A stretch of 33,973 nt of DNA from Muribaculaceae bacterium. Lineage in GTDB: Bacteria > Bacteroidota > Bacteroidia > Bacteroidales > Muribaculaceae. The stretch spans positions 1-33,973 of the forward strand of contig JAFQSX010000021.1 of NCBI GenBank assembly GCA_017409345.1, written 5' to 3'. Both the position numbers and the translations under genes were made by a program. Below are positions 1-9,906 of this stretch, one piece after another. How positions within the stretch are numbered: the first letter of the stretch is position 1; the number at the start of each line of letters is the position of its first letter. Under the pieces are notes generated by a model. It was not told the DNA's origin. It saw only the letters and a program-made list of their open reading frames with translations, and searched no databases.

Positions 1-153
1 AAAAAAGGCAAAATTGATTATCGCAATGTGTTGAACGAGAAAGATTTTGCTGTGTTCTGTGAGATGCGAAAAATAAGAAAGCAAATTGCCGAAAGCATAA
101 GTAGCTCTCCCTCTGAATTTTGCGTAGTAAAATTTAGGGGGAGTACGGCGTAG
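1..153 (+). CDS. C-terminal fragment of an unidentified protein, HRDC-like start (partial)
   Basis: Frame 1 is open from the window edge to a TAG at 151-153 (50 codons). Residues 15-33 read DFAVFCEMRKIRKQIAESI, which resembles the first helix of HRDC domains, the helicase and RNase D C-terminal module (pattern LFxxLRxxRxxxA). In that family a segment of the type VPxYxIFxDxTL should follow. Here the frame instead enters a palindromic repeat at about base 101, and the last 17 residues and the stop are repeat sequence. Either the element landed in the gene and truncated it, or it sits right at the end of a protein that naturally stops here. The family call rests on this short stretch only; the start and main domains lie outside the window. 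Confidence 0.4.
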   Translation, partial: KKGKIDYRNVLNEKDFAVFCEMRKIRKQIAESISSSPSEFCVVKFRGSTA

Positions 154-160
154 CCGGGAG
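101..160 (+). repeat. palindromic repeat element, copy A
   Basis: CTCCCTCTGAATTTT (107-121) pairs over its whole length with AAAATTTAGGGGGAG (129-143): 15 base pairs including two G-U pairs, around a 7-base loop. It continues into GGAGTACGGCGTAGCCGGG (140-158), which has its own small hairpin CGGC-GTA-GCCG. The same two-hairpin layout and the GGAGTAyGGCG...AGCCGGG tail recur at 19130-19190. It lies at the end of the partial upstream frame and no transposase is attached. Confidence 0.7.
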
Positions 161-269
161 GGGGTAAGATAAATTTTGTGCCAACAAAGTTATAGTTCCC
201 TTTCGTTATAATCCAACCATTTGGCACGAGGATGTTTGCGTTGAGGTATAGACATTGTATGTGTAATAT

Positions 270-297
270 AAGAGGACACGGCACGCCGTGTCCTCTT
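270..297 (-). terminator. hairpin terminator of the GH97 gene
   Basis: AAGAGGACACGGC (270-282) and GCCGTGTCCTCTT (285-297) form a perfect 13-pair inverted repeat around 2 bases. It lies about 25 bases past the GH97 stop codon on the minus strand. The sequence after the stem on that strand is only moderately T-rich (TATATTACAC), so the call rests on stem quality and position. Confidence 0.65.
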
Positions 298-322
298 GCA
301 ATTTGAGTATGTGTATTGTTGT

Positions 323-2533
<2,211 letters not shown>

Positions 2534-2546
2534 TTATTATTACACG

Positions 2547-2554
2547 CAAAGATA
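2547..2554 (-). promoter_or_regulatory. Bacteroidetes -7 box for the GH97 gene
   Basis: On the minus strand this reads TATCTTTG, an exact TAnnTTTG match, about 50 bases upstream of the GH97 start. No clear TTTG -33 element is present at the usual distance. The preceding ATATTTTCGT is nearly the same as the sequence before the -7 box of the next minus gene (3163-3170). Confidence 0.55.
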
Positions 2555-2665
2555 ACGAAAATATTGCGAATCGCTATCCCTCATTCATTTCAATTTTTCA
2601 AAAATTGCAATTATTGCAAACAGTAAATTTCTTTTTGGTTAAATTGTAGAATAACTACAATGTAT

Positions 2666-3100
2666 TTATTTCACGTTGACTTTAAAAGTTAAAGAATCGG
2701 TTATTTCGCCACGGAAATTGTGGTATATTTTAATTTCATAGTTACCGGTTTTTTGAGGAATAAATATAGATGTTTTTTTCCCTCTATCTCCTCCACATGT
2801 GATGGCTCTTTCTGATGCGGGATTGTTGAATTTCATAGCACTACGCATCAAAAATGCCGAAGAATCAAACTCGGCATAATACGAGCTACCTACCGATGCA
2901 TGAACTTCGTGAGTATAGTATAGCTCATCGTTGAGAGTCGCACTATATTCATCGGTTGCATCATCTAATATAATTGGTTGTTTTTTAGTTTTGGTTTGTT
3001 CTTTCTTTTCCATAGTAGTGGTGTTTTGGGCACATTTACAACTATATGTGAAAAATAACGCTACATAAATAACGATGCTTAAAATAGAAAATCTTTTCAT
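2666..3100 (-). CDS. small secreted lipoprotein, chagasin-like pattern
   Basis: This 144-residue protein has a lipoprotein signal (hydrophobic 5-18, acceptor Cys about residue 21 in FTYSCKC), a Lys/Thr-rich linker and a domain of about 95 residues. The last 45 residues follow the layout of chagasin-type (I42) cysteine-protease inhibitors: a Gly-Gly loop (TCGGDRGKK), a strand, then TGNYEIKIYHNFRGE and a closing DSLTFKVNVK, equivalent to chagasin's GG loop, GTHAVNLTYMRPW and DSERFTVYLK. The NPTTG loop that inserts into protease active sites is not recognisable (VGSSYYAEFDSS at that place). The beta-sandwich fold is therefore plausible but inhibitory function is not shown. It is a single gene, with a weak AT-rich hairpin (2643-2661) after its stop. 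Confidence 0.75.
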   Translation of the reverse strand: MKRFSILSIVIYVALFFTYSCKCAQNTTTMEKKEQTKTKKQPIILDDATDEYSATLNDELYYTHEVHASVGSSYYAEFDSSAFLMRSAMKFNNPASERAITCGGDRGKKTSIFIPQKTGNYEIKIYHNFRGEITDSLTFKVNVK

Positions 3101-3162
3101 AATTATTTCGTTGAAAAAGGAGATATAAATTTCATTAGCCTTGAATAACTAATATCTAGATA

Positions 3163-3170
3163 CAAAGATA
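3163..3170 (-). promoter_or_regulatory. Bacteroidetes -7 box for the chagasin-like lipoprotein gene
   Basis: Reads TATCTTTG on the minus strand, 62 bases before the start codon. It is preceded by ATATTTTCCT, as at the GH97 promoter. A -33 TTTG is not evident. Confidence 0.5.
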
Positions 3171-3211
3171 AGGAAAATATTACTAATTGCGGCATCTCAT
3201 TGCCTCTAAAA

Positions 3212-3226
3212 TCTCTCTCTCTCTCT
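3212..3226. repeat. CT dinucleotide repeat
   Basis: Seven and a half TC units lie between two divergent genes, about 40 bases upstream of the minus-strand -7 box. Short tracts like this can slip during replication. It is outside coding sequence, so any effect would be on transcription. Confidence 0.9.
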
Positions 3227-3511
3227 TTGGGTATATATGAAGAATATGATATAAACTTTATGAAAATCTATTTAATTCTAAAATCCGGCTTTCGAATTGC
3301 ATAAAATTAAGAATGAGAGGAATCCCTTGTTAAAGGTTAATTTAAGATATTTTAACCTGTGAGAAGGTGAATATTATCTATATTTGCAAAAATGCTTGAT
3401 TAGAGCAAAAAAATCGAGGGTTTTGTCATATAATGATTGATAAATATTGAGAGAAATAGTCTTTAAATGAGAAATTTAATAGATGAAATGGAGCTAATGT
3501 AGGACATTCCC

Positions 3512-3543
3512 TTTGAGTTTTGCTTTATTTTTTTGTAGGTTTA
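3512..3543 (+). promoter_or_regulatory. promoter of the transglutaminase operon
   Basis: TTTG (3512-3515), 20 bases, then TAGGTTTA (3536-3543): the Bacteroidetes -33/-7 layout with one mismatch in the last -7 base. Transcription would begin near 3550. That excludes the in-frame ATG at 3520 and supports the ATG at 3586. Confidence 0.55.
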
Positions 3544-3585
3544 TGGTCAGTTAGACCAATAATGTATATTACACAAAGGCTGATT

Positions 3586-5397
3586 ATGAGATATTATCTG
3601 ACACCATTATTGATATTAATTGCGCAAGTGGTGCTTGCGTCGAATGATAATATAGTGATTGCATCGAGCAATGAAATATATAAAATTGAGGCTTCAAAAG
3701 ATGGTGCCTCATTATCAAAAGTAAAAGCACACAAAGAAATTGTATATGAAGCCACTCGTATGGCCGGCAATGCATTAGCACTTGAATTTTATGACGACTA
3801 TGTGAAAATCGACAAGGCTTCGGCGTCGGGTGCGAAGGCGCAGTATCGACATTGGATTCCCGAAGATATATTTTATACCGATTCAAAAGTGTGTTATCTC
3901 GATATTCCACTTAAAGAGAAAGGCAAAACAGTCAAAGCGGTATTTGATAAAACTTATATCCGAGCCGATCATTTTACCGAAGTGTTATTCCCTGAGATTT
4001 ATGATATGAAATCAAAGGTGGTAAGAATAGAGGTTCCTCAGTCGCTTGTAAATAGAGTGAGGATTGTGGAAAAATCTTTTATGCCTAATATTGTGAGAAA
4101 AGTGGAGGAGGGAAAGAAAGGTGAACGAATTTATGTGTATGAAATAACCGATATGCCTGCTCCTGAAAAGGAGGAAGATTCGCCCGATGCGTCGGTCACG
4201 ATGCCACGAATTCATATAATAGGTCAATACCCGACTGTAGGCGATTTGTATAAGTATCTTCATGGATTAACCCTTGACCCCGACCCGGCATTAGAAACGG
4301 TAAAAGCACAAGCGATGGAGATTGTGGACGGTTGCACTGATGACAAAGAAAAGATAAATAAATTAGTGGAATGGGTGCAAAATCGCATACGTTATATTGC
4401 TGTGGAACATGGAGAATATGGCACTCGCCCCGACTTGGCAAGCGAGGTGCTGCGTAAACGTTATGGCGACTGCAAAGGAATGTCGGCATTGCTTAAATCA
4501 ATGTTGATTGCAGTGGGATTTGATGCCCGATTAGTATGGATAGGCACTGACGATGTTGGGTCAATATGGAGTGAGGTGCCATCATTATCTTCGGGAAACC
4601 ACATGATATGTGCAGTGGTTGAGGGTGATTCAATTCTCTATATAGATGGAACTGCAACGTATTTGCCGGTGGGAGTTTATTCGCCGAGTATTCAAGGACG
4701 CGAAGCACTTATAGAAGATGGCGAAAATTATATGTTGAAAAATGTGCCTATTATGCCTCCTGATGTTAATAAGGATAAATTGACTGCGACATACGAGATT
4801 GATAAAAATGCTCTTGTAGGAGTCGTGAAACGAGAACTTGAAGGGGTTGACAAAATGATATTGTGTGGAGCATATCATTCGGTTAATGCGACAAACAAAA
4901 TTGATTTATTGTCGAAATATATTTGTTATCCCAAAAAGAATGTTGTGGTTGACGATGTTAAAATATCGGGAGATGCGGAGCAGGCCTACAAAACGATTTT
5001 GACCGCAAAAGTGATGGAAAATGACGCTTGTCAGTCGTTGTCGGGTAAGTTGTATATCGACATACAGCCTTTGCGACAAATTAATATAGCAACTTATGAC
5101 ATTAAGAAGCGTAAAAACGATATATTGTTGTCATATTGTAATAGCACGATTAGTGAAATAAGTATCAAAATTCCATCAGATTATCAAGTAGGTTCATTGC
5201 CTGCAACGTATGAAGTCGAAAATAAATGGTTTAGTGCGTCAATCACTTATGAGGTAATCGGAGATGAGATTAAATGTAAATCACATGTGGTGATAAAAGA
5301 ACGCTTGATTGAATTGGACGACGCTAAGCAGTGGAATAAATTAGCGCGAGAACTTAAGCAAGCGAATAGCGAACAGATTGTATTAATTCATAAATAA
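3586..5397 (+). CDS. secreted DUF3857/transglutaminase-like protein with intact catalytic triad
   Basis: The product is 603 residues from the chosen start. The frame extends upstream to an ATG at 3520, but that codon lies inside the likely promoter, while 3586 gives a clean signal peptide (MRYYLTPLLILIAQVVLAS). The N-terminal half is beta-rich and DUF3857-like (TYIRADHFTEVLFPEI). A transglutaminase core follows, with Cys296 in RYGDCKGMSALL, His339 in GNHMICAVV and Asp354 in YIDGTATY, so the thiol-enzyme triad is complete. The C-terminal part (from about 385) is a further beta domain. Bacterial members act as transglutaminases, proteases or amidases; the substrate is unknown here. It probably acts in the periplasm or at the surface. 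The next gene, a catalytically degenerate relative, starts 8 bases after its stop. Confidence 0.88.
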   Translation: MRYYLTPLLILIAQVVLASNDNIVIASSNEIYKIEASKDGASLSKVKAHKEIVYEATRMAGNALALEFYDDYVKIDKASASGAKAQYRHWIPEDIFYTDSKVCYLDIPLKEKGKTVKAVFDKTYIRADHFTEVLFPEIYDMKSKVVRIEVPQSLVNRVRIVEKSFMPNIVRKVEEGKKGERIYVYEITDMPAPEKEEDSPDASVTMPRIHIIGQYPTVGDLYKYLHGLTLDPDPALETVKAQAMEIVDGCTDDKEKINKLVEWVQNRIRYIAVEHGEYGTRPDLASEVLRKRYGDCKGMSALLKSMLIAVGFDARLVWIGTDDVGSIWSEVPSLSSGNHMICAVVEGDSILYIDGTATYLPVGVYSPSIQGREALIEDGENYMLKNVPIMPPDVNKDKLTATYEIDKNALVGVVKRELEGVDKMILCGAYHSVNATNKIDLLSKYICYPKKNVVVDDVKISGDAEQAYKTILTAKVMENDACQSLSGKLYIDIQPLRQINIATYDIKKRKNDILLSYCNSTISEISIKIPSDYQVGSLPATYEVENKWFSASITYEVIGDEIKCKSHVVIKERLIELDDAKQWNKLARELKQANSEQIVLIHK

Positions 5398-5405
5398 TTA
5401 GAGCC

Positions 5406-7559
5406 ATGAGACGATTATTAACAACATTAGCCGTAGTAATTGTTGCAATAATGCCAATGTGGGCAAAGTATGATGCTAAGTTTTTTAAAAAGGCGGCTGA
5501 AAAAGTATGGGGAATGAATTTGTCGGATTTTAATGCAAAAACGGAAATCCCTGATAGTTTATATGGCAAAGAGTCGGCAGTAATAATTGCAGCATATCGC
5601 AATGTTGAAGTGAAGCGAGTGCAACAACTCAATGTTAATAAATATTCGCATTATGGAAAGGCTTATACAAATGCTATTGATATGAAATCCATATCGCGAG
5701 TAATGATAAAACTTAATGATAAAAAATCGGTTGAGGATTATTCCGAATTTGATATTGCAACCGATGGACGCGAGGAGTTGAGAGGTTATTCTTATCAATA
5801 TTCATCATCTGCATTTGGCGCAAGAGTAATTAAACCCAATGGCGACATTATAGATGTAGATTGCAGAACCGCTTTTGATGTAAAAGAAGGCAAAAAAGAA
5901 AAAACTGTAGAGCGTATTGTGGCTATCCCTGGACTTGAACCGGGCGATGTGTTGGAGTATTTCTATTATGATGAGGTGTGGCTTGATGAATTTGATTTAG
6001 ATCCATTGGTATTCTCGTTTTCTCGTCAATATCCAATGATGTTTTACAAAATCCATTGTAGCATAGATCCTGAATTGACTGTTGAATATCGCAATTATAA
6101 TGGTGCACCATTGTTGACTGGTTTTATTGCAAAGAATCAAACACGTATATTGGGGGTTGAAGCAGTCCATATCCCTAAGCGAGAGTCGGGTAATTGGATG
6201 TCGCCTAAACGACAATTTCCATTTATTAAGATGTATATAATGAATAATCAACGAGGTTCATTAGTGTATAAACCCAAAAGTGCACGTATAGGAGTGTATT
6301 GTGGATTGCCAGTTAACTCCTATTATCAAGATATTTCTAATGTATTGACCGACATGTCAGATGTCCTTACTAAGGATATTGTTTTAGATGCAATAGACTA
6401 TACGGAAAATTATAAAAAAATGCATCCCGAGGCTACTCGTCGTCAGATAATAGATGCAGCATGGATGGCAACATTCTATTCGGGATTGCGTGATGATAAG
6501 TCCCATTCTTCAATGACAATGCCATTATATTTTGCTCAAGTATTGAAAAAATTGGGAATAAAGAATGATGTAAATGTTGGAGTTGTAAATTCTAGAAATG
6601 AGGTTCCATTGCCAATGATTTTAAGTTGGCAAGAGCCTGATTATATAAGCGTTATAGGTGATTCGTGCTATTTCGTTACTGGCGACCTTATATTCTTGCC
6701 AGGTGAATTGCCAGGAGAATACTTTGGAGAAACTGGTGCGATTTTTAAATGTAATGCTGAAGATTATAATAAACAACAAGTTAAAATTATAACACTTCCT
6801 TCTTCTCGCGCATCAGAAAATGCGGTAATATCTGATGTAAAAGTGTCGTTAAACGATAATGATGAAAATATTCTAAATATTTGTCGAAACGTGTCGATTA
6901 AGGGGGCGATGAAAATAATAGCGTCACCTCTTGTTGATAAAAATGCATGGATGCGTGCCACTGAGAACTATCTCGAAATTCCTCAAAAATGGCGTGCAAA
7001 ATTGAAAATTGATTCGGTTGAACTAAAAGAGAAAATGCAAGAATTATTCAAAGAGGAAGCAAAAACAATGCTTGGAGTTACTCCGTCGGTAATACAAAAC
7101 TATAAAATATCATCAATTGGTGCTACTCCCAATAACCCTACTGTTGATTATGAAATGGCATGTGAGGTTGATGGACTTGTAAAACGTGCTGGAAATGATT
7201 TAATAATATCTCTAGGCAAGTTGATTGGAGAACAAAATAAGGTAGAAGGCGAGGAACGTAATCGTCAATCGCATATATTTCGAAATTGTCCTAATCAATA
7301 TCGCTATACTATAACATTAGAGATTCCACAAGGTTATACTATAACCGATGAGAGTGTAGAATTACTTAATAAGTCAGTGACGACTAAATGTGGCGCATTT
7401 ATTGCACAAGCAAGAGTAAAAGATAATGAATTAACGCTCAAAATAAATGAAAGATACATTCGCTATTTTGAGCCAGTAAGTAACTGGACTGAATTTCTTG
7501 AACTTATTGATGCATCGGCGGCATATAACAATACAGTGGTTGTTTTGACAAGACAATAA
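5406..7559 (+). CDS. secreted DUF3857 protein with degenerate transglutaminase domain
   Basis: This 717-residue protein has a signal peptide (1-20, ending MPMWA). A clear DUF3857 domain spans about residues 60-240 (ARVIKPNGDIIDVDCRTAFD, then IPGLEPGDVLEYFYYDE). A transglutaminase-like region spans about 345-440. Aligned by eye with the upstream protein, the GDCKGMSALLKSML segment corresponds to KSHSSMTMPLYFAQVLKKLG here, with no Cys, and no His or Asp follows in the expected places (LSWQEPDYISVIGDSCYF). I infer a non-catalytic partner or binding protein. The spacing indicates co-translation with the upstream enzyme. No terminator is visible after the stop. Confidence 0.85.
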   Translation: MRRLLTTLAVVIVAIMPMWAKYDAKFFKKAAEKVWGMNLSDFNAKTEIPDSLYGKESAVIIAAYRNVEVKRVQQLNVNKYSHYGKAYTNAIDMKSISRVMIKLNDKKSVEDYSEFDIATDGREELRGYSYQYSSSAFGARVIKPNGDIIDVDCRTAFDVKEGKKEKTVERIVAIPGLEPGDVLEYFYYDEVWLDEFDLDPLVFSFSRQYPMMFYKIHCSIDPELTVEYRNYNGAPLLTGFIAKNQTRILGVEAVHIPKRESGNWMSPKRQFPFIKMYIMNNQRGSLVYKPKSARIGVYCGLPVNSYYQDISNVLTDMSDVLTKDIVLDAIDYTENYKKMHPEATRRQIIDAAWMATFYSGLRDDKSHSSMTMPLYFAQVLKKLGIKNDVNVGVVNSRNEVPLPMILSWQEPDYISVIGDSCYFVTGDLIFLPGELPGEYFGETGAIFKCNAEDYNKQQVKIITLPSSRASENAVISDVKVSLNDNDENILNICRNVSIKGAMKIIASPLVDKNAWMRATENYLEIPQKWRAKLKIDSVELKEKMQELFKEEAKTMLGVTPSVIQNYKISSIGATPNNPTVDYEMACEVDGLVKRAGNDLIISLGKLIGEQNKVEGEERNRQSHIFRNCPNQYRYTITLEIPQGYTITDESVELLNKSVTTKCGAFIAQARVKDNELTLKINERYIRYFEPVSNWTEFLELIDASAAYNNTVVVLTRQ

Positions 7560-7579
7560 GTGATTTGATTTGTTTGATG

Positions 7580-7614
7580 TTTGTGTGATTATTCGTGGTT
7601 TTTATGTAACTTTG
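7580..7614 (+). promoter_or_regulatory. promoter of gltX
   Basis: TAACTTTG at 7607-7614 is an exact -7 match, 29 bases before the gltX ATG. A TTTG lies at 7580-7583, 23 bases upstream, slightly longer than the usual 19-21. Confidence 0.6.
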
Positions 7615-7643
7615 CAGTAGTTTTATAAAACATATCAAAGAAA

Positions 7644-9170
7644 ATGAATCAAAAGGTAAGAGTAAGATTTGCTCCGTCACCTACGGGGCCTTTGCACATC
7701 GGTGGTGTGCGCACTGCGTTATATAACTATTTGTTTGCTCGTCAACATGGCGGTGATATGATTCTTCGCATTGAAGACACCGATTCACAACGTTTTGTGC
7801 CCGGAGCAGAACAATATATCAATGAGTCTCTTGCCTGGCTCGGAATAAAGATTGATGAGGGTGTGAGCGAAGGTGGTGCTTATGGCCCATATAAGCAAAG
7901 TGAACGTCGCGATATTTATCGCGAACATGTGAAAATGTTGCTCGATAAAGGCAAGGCTTATATCGCATTTGACACTCCCGAAGAACTTGATGCAAAACGC
8001 CAAGAGGTGGCAAATTTCCAATACGATGCATCAACTCGTCTTTCAATGCGAAACTCTCTTTCTTTACCTAAAGAAGAGGTTGACAAGTTGATTGCCGATG
8101 GCGAAAAATATGTGGTACGTTTTATGATTGAACCCGGCCGTGATGTGGTTGTAAATGACCTTATCCGTGGCAAAGTGACAATCAATTCAAGCGTGCTCGA
8201 TGATAAAGTGCTTTATAAGAGCGCCGATGACCTTCCTACATATCACTTGGCAAATATTGTTGATGACCATTTGATGCTCGTGTCGCACGTGATTCGTGGT
8301 GAAGAATGGTTGCCCTCGGCTCCTCTCCATGTATTGCTTTATGAGGCATTTGGTTGGGCTGATACTATGCCCGATTTTGTACACTTGCCATTGTTACTCA
8401 AGCCCGACGGAAAAGGGAAATTGAGCAAGCGTGATGGTGATCGCCTTGGTTTCCCTGTGTTCCCACTTGAGTGGCACGACCCAAAGAGCGGCGAAATCTC
8501 ATCGGGTTATCGCGAATCGGGTTATCTGCCCGAAGCGGTGGTTAACTTCCTTGCGTTGCTTGGTTGGAACCCCGGTGATGACACTGAAATCATGTTGATG
8601 GACGAACTTATCGCTAAATTCTCACTCGATCATTGCTCAAAATCGGGTGCAAAATTTGATTTTGAAAAAGGAAAGTGGTTTAACCACAAATATATACAAG
8701 AAGTGCCCGATGCTACTCTTGCCGAAATGTTCAAGCCTATTTTGAAAGAAAATGGCGTGAATGTTGAGGACTTCAGCGATGAATATATCACTCGTGCAGT
8801 GGCAATGGTGAAAGATCGTGTGAACTTTGTGCGCGACCTTTGGGACGTGACTCGTTTCTTCTTCGTTGCTCCTACTGAATATGAAGAAAAAGCAGTGAAG
8901 AAACGTTGGAAAGAAGATTCTCCTGCAGTGATGACCGAACTTGTTGAGGTGCTTCGTGGACTTGAAGATTTCTCATGTGCGGCTGCAGAACCGGCTGTAC
9001 TTGGTTGGATTACCGACAAGGGTTATCACATGGGAAATGTGATGAATGCGTTCCGTCTCACTGTTGTGGGAGAGTGCAAAGGCCCTCACATGTTTGACAT
9101 TACTGAATTAATTGGTAAAGAAGAAACAATGAAACGAGTTCTTGCCGGAGTAGCCAATATCACAAAATGA
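7644..9170 (+). CDS. gltX: glutamyl-tRNA synthetase
   Basis: This 508-residue class I aminoacyl-tRNA synthetase charges tRNA-Glu. The N-terminal Rossmann catalytic domain opens with [14 protein letters not shown] (residues 8-21, HIGH-type signature), followed by LRIEDTD. The second ATP-binding signature is KLSKR at 259-263 (KMSKS-type). The C-terminal anticodon-binding helical region occupies the last 150 or so residues. Full length and typical for the family. It is a single-gene unit, with its own promoter and a strong terminator 35 bases after the stop. Confidence 0.97.
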   Translation: MNQKVRVRFAPSPTGPLHIGGVRTALYNYLFARQHGGDMILRIEDTDSQRFVPGAEQYINESLAWLGIKIDEGVSEGGAYGPYKQSERRDIYREHVKMLLDKGKAYIAFDTPEELDAKRQEVANFQYDASTRLSMRNSLSLPKEEVDKLIADGEKYVVRFMIEPGRDVVVNDLIRGKVTINSSVLDDKVLYKSADDLPTYHLANIVDDHLMLVSHVIRGEEWLPSAPLHVLLYEAFGWADTMPDFVHLPLLLKPDGKGKLSKRDGDRLGFPVFPLEWHDPKSGEISSGYRESGYLPEAVVNFLALLGWNPGDDTEIMLMDELIAKFSLDHCSKSGAKFDFEKGKWFNHKYIQEVPDATLAEMFKPILKENGVNVEDFSDEYITRAVAMVKDRVNFVRDLWDVTRFFFVAPTEYEEKAVKKRWKEDSPAVMTELVEVLRGLEDFSCAAAEPAVLGWITDKGYHMGNVMNAFRLTVVGECKGPHMFDITELIGKEETMKRVLAGVANITK

Positions 9171-9204
9171 GATAAAAACTGAAGGGAGAAGTTCCCTATC
9201 ATTG

Positions 9205-9240
9205 CAAAGGGGTAGATTAATCGCTATCCCTTTGTTTTTT
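9205..9240 (+). terminator. rho-independent terminator of gltX
   Basis: CAAAGGGGTAG (9205-9215) pairs with CTATCCCTTTG (9224-9234) with one G-U pair and an 8-base loop, followed directly by TTTTTT. Confidence 0.9.
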
Positions 9241-9278
9241 ATGCAGTAAAATGCGTGAAATAATAAATATTTATGCGT

Positions 9279-9313
9279 TTTCTATTTTTATTCAATATTT
9301 AATAGTATCTTTG
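9279..9313 (+). promoter_or_regulatory. argR promoter with a possible ARG box
   Basis: TATCTTTG at 9306-9313 is the -7 box, 26 bases before the argR ATG. Just upstream, 9279-9296 reads TTTCTATTTTTATTCAAT, matching 16 of 18 positions of the E. coli-type ARG box (WNTGAATWWWWATTCANW); both mismatches are in the left half. A perfect palindrome ATAAATATTTAT lies slightly further upstream, inside 9262-9273. Autoregulation by ArgR is inferred, since the exact operator of this lineage is not known to me. Confidence 0.45.
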
Positions 9314-9339
9314 CATAGAAATAAAAAACAGTCGTTATT

Positions 9340-9864
9340 ATGAAAAAGAGAAAGTCTCGATTGCCTGTTATTGTAGATATTCTTACACACAACAGTATAG
9401 GCAGTCAAGAAGAATTGTCTAAACAACTTGCAATACGTGGATATATTGTTACTCAAGCCACCCTTTCGCGCGATTTAAAGATGTTGCGTACAACTAAAAT
9501 AGCCACCGACATGGGTGGGTATCGATATATTATAGCCGACTCCGAACGGTTGAGTAATGAGCCGTTTGCAAAAACGCAAAACACGGTGCAATCCTCATTA
9601 CATCCTGCTGCATTGTCATTGAGTGTATCGGGAAATCTTGTTGTGATAAAGACTCGCAATGGCTATGCTAGTGGATTGGCTTATGATTTGGATATGCTTG
9701 AATCGCAACATATCTTAGGGACTATACCGGGAGCCGATACTGTTTTTGCTGTTGTAAATGAGACTTCAAGCCGTAAGGACTTGTTTAATCTATTTCAATC
9801 GTTTTTGCCCCAATCAGTGCTAGATGCTGCCAAACACCAATTCTTGGGTGAAGATAATGAGTGA
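9340..9864 (+). CDS. argR: arginine repressor
   Basis: This 174-residue protein senses arginine and represses arginine-synthesis genes. An N-terminal winged helix covers about residues 1-70, with the signature VTQATLSRDLKML (recognition helix). The C-terminal oligomerisation and arginine-binding domain contains GYASGLAYDLD and ILGTIPGADTVFAVV, the usual GTIxGxDT motif. It is the first gene of an operon with a GNAT acyltransferase, argG and argC, so it probably controls its own operon. Confidence 0.95.
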   Translation: MKKRKSRLPVIVDILTHNSIGSQEELSKQLAIRGYIVTQATLSRDLKMLRTTKIATDMGGYRYIIADSERLSNEPFAKTQNTVQSSLHPAALSLSVSGNLVVIKTRNGYASGLAYDLDMLESQHILGTIPGADTVFAVVNETSSRKDLFNLFQSFLPQSVLDAAKHQFLGEDNE

Positions 9865-9906
9865 TTATTAATTAAAGTTATTGTATAAGCTATATAATTT
9901 GAAAAA

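Larger units (their letters stand above)
3101..3585. other. 485-base divergent intergenic region
   Basis: This AT-rich region separates the minus lipoprotein gene from the plus transglutaminase operon. It holds the -7 box of the minus gene (3163-3170), a CT dinucleotide run (3212-3226), a second possible plus-strand -7 box TATATTTG at 3379-3386, and the better plus promoter at 3512-3543. I see no open frame of note and no RNA gene that I can recognise. Confidence 0.6.

Noticed and set aside
18-284. Minus-strand open frame of 88 codons at the left edge
   Set aside because: It crosses the palindromic repeat and overlaps the terminator hairpin, has no recognisable domain and no promoter. The plus-strand partial frame is the better reading.
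3379-3386. TATATTTG as the main promoter of the transglutaminase operon
   Set aside because: It would leave a leader of about 200 bases and lacks a matching -33; the element pair at 3512-3543 is closer and better spaced, though a second promoter cannot be excluded.
3520-3585. Upstream ATG for the first transglutaminase gene
   Set aside because: It lies within the likely -33/-7 promoter and would bury the signal peptide behind 22 extra residues.
8630-9019. Minus-strand open frame of 129 codons opposite gltX
   Set aside because: Antisense shadow of the conserved gltX; Ser-rich low complexity with no signal.
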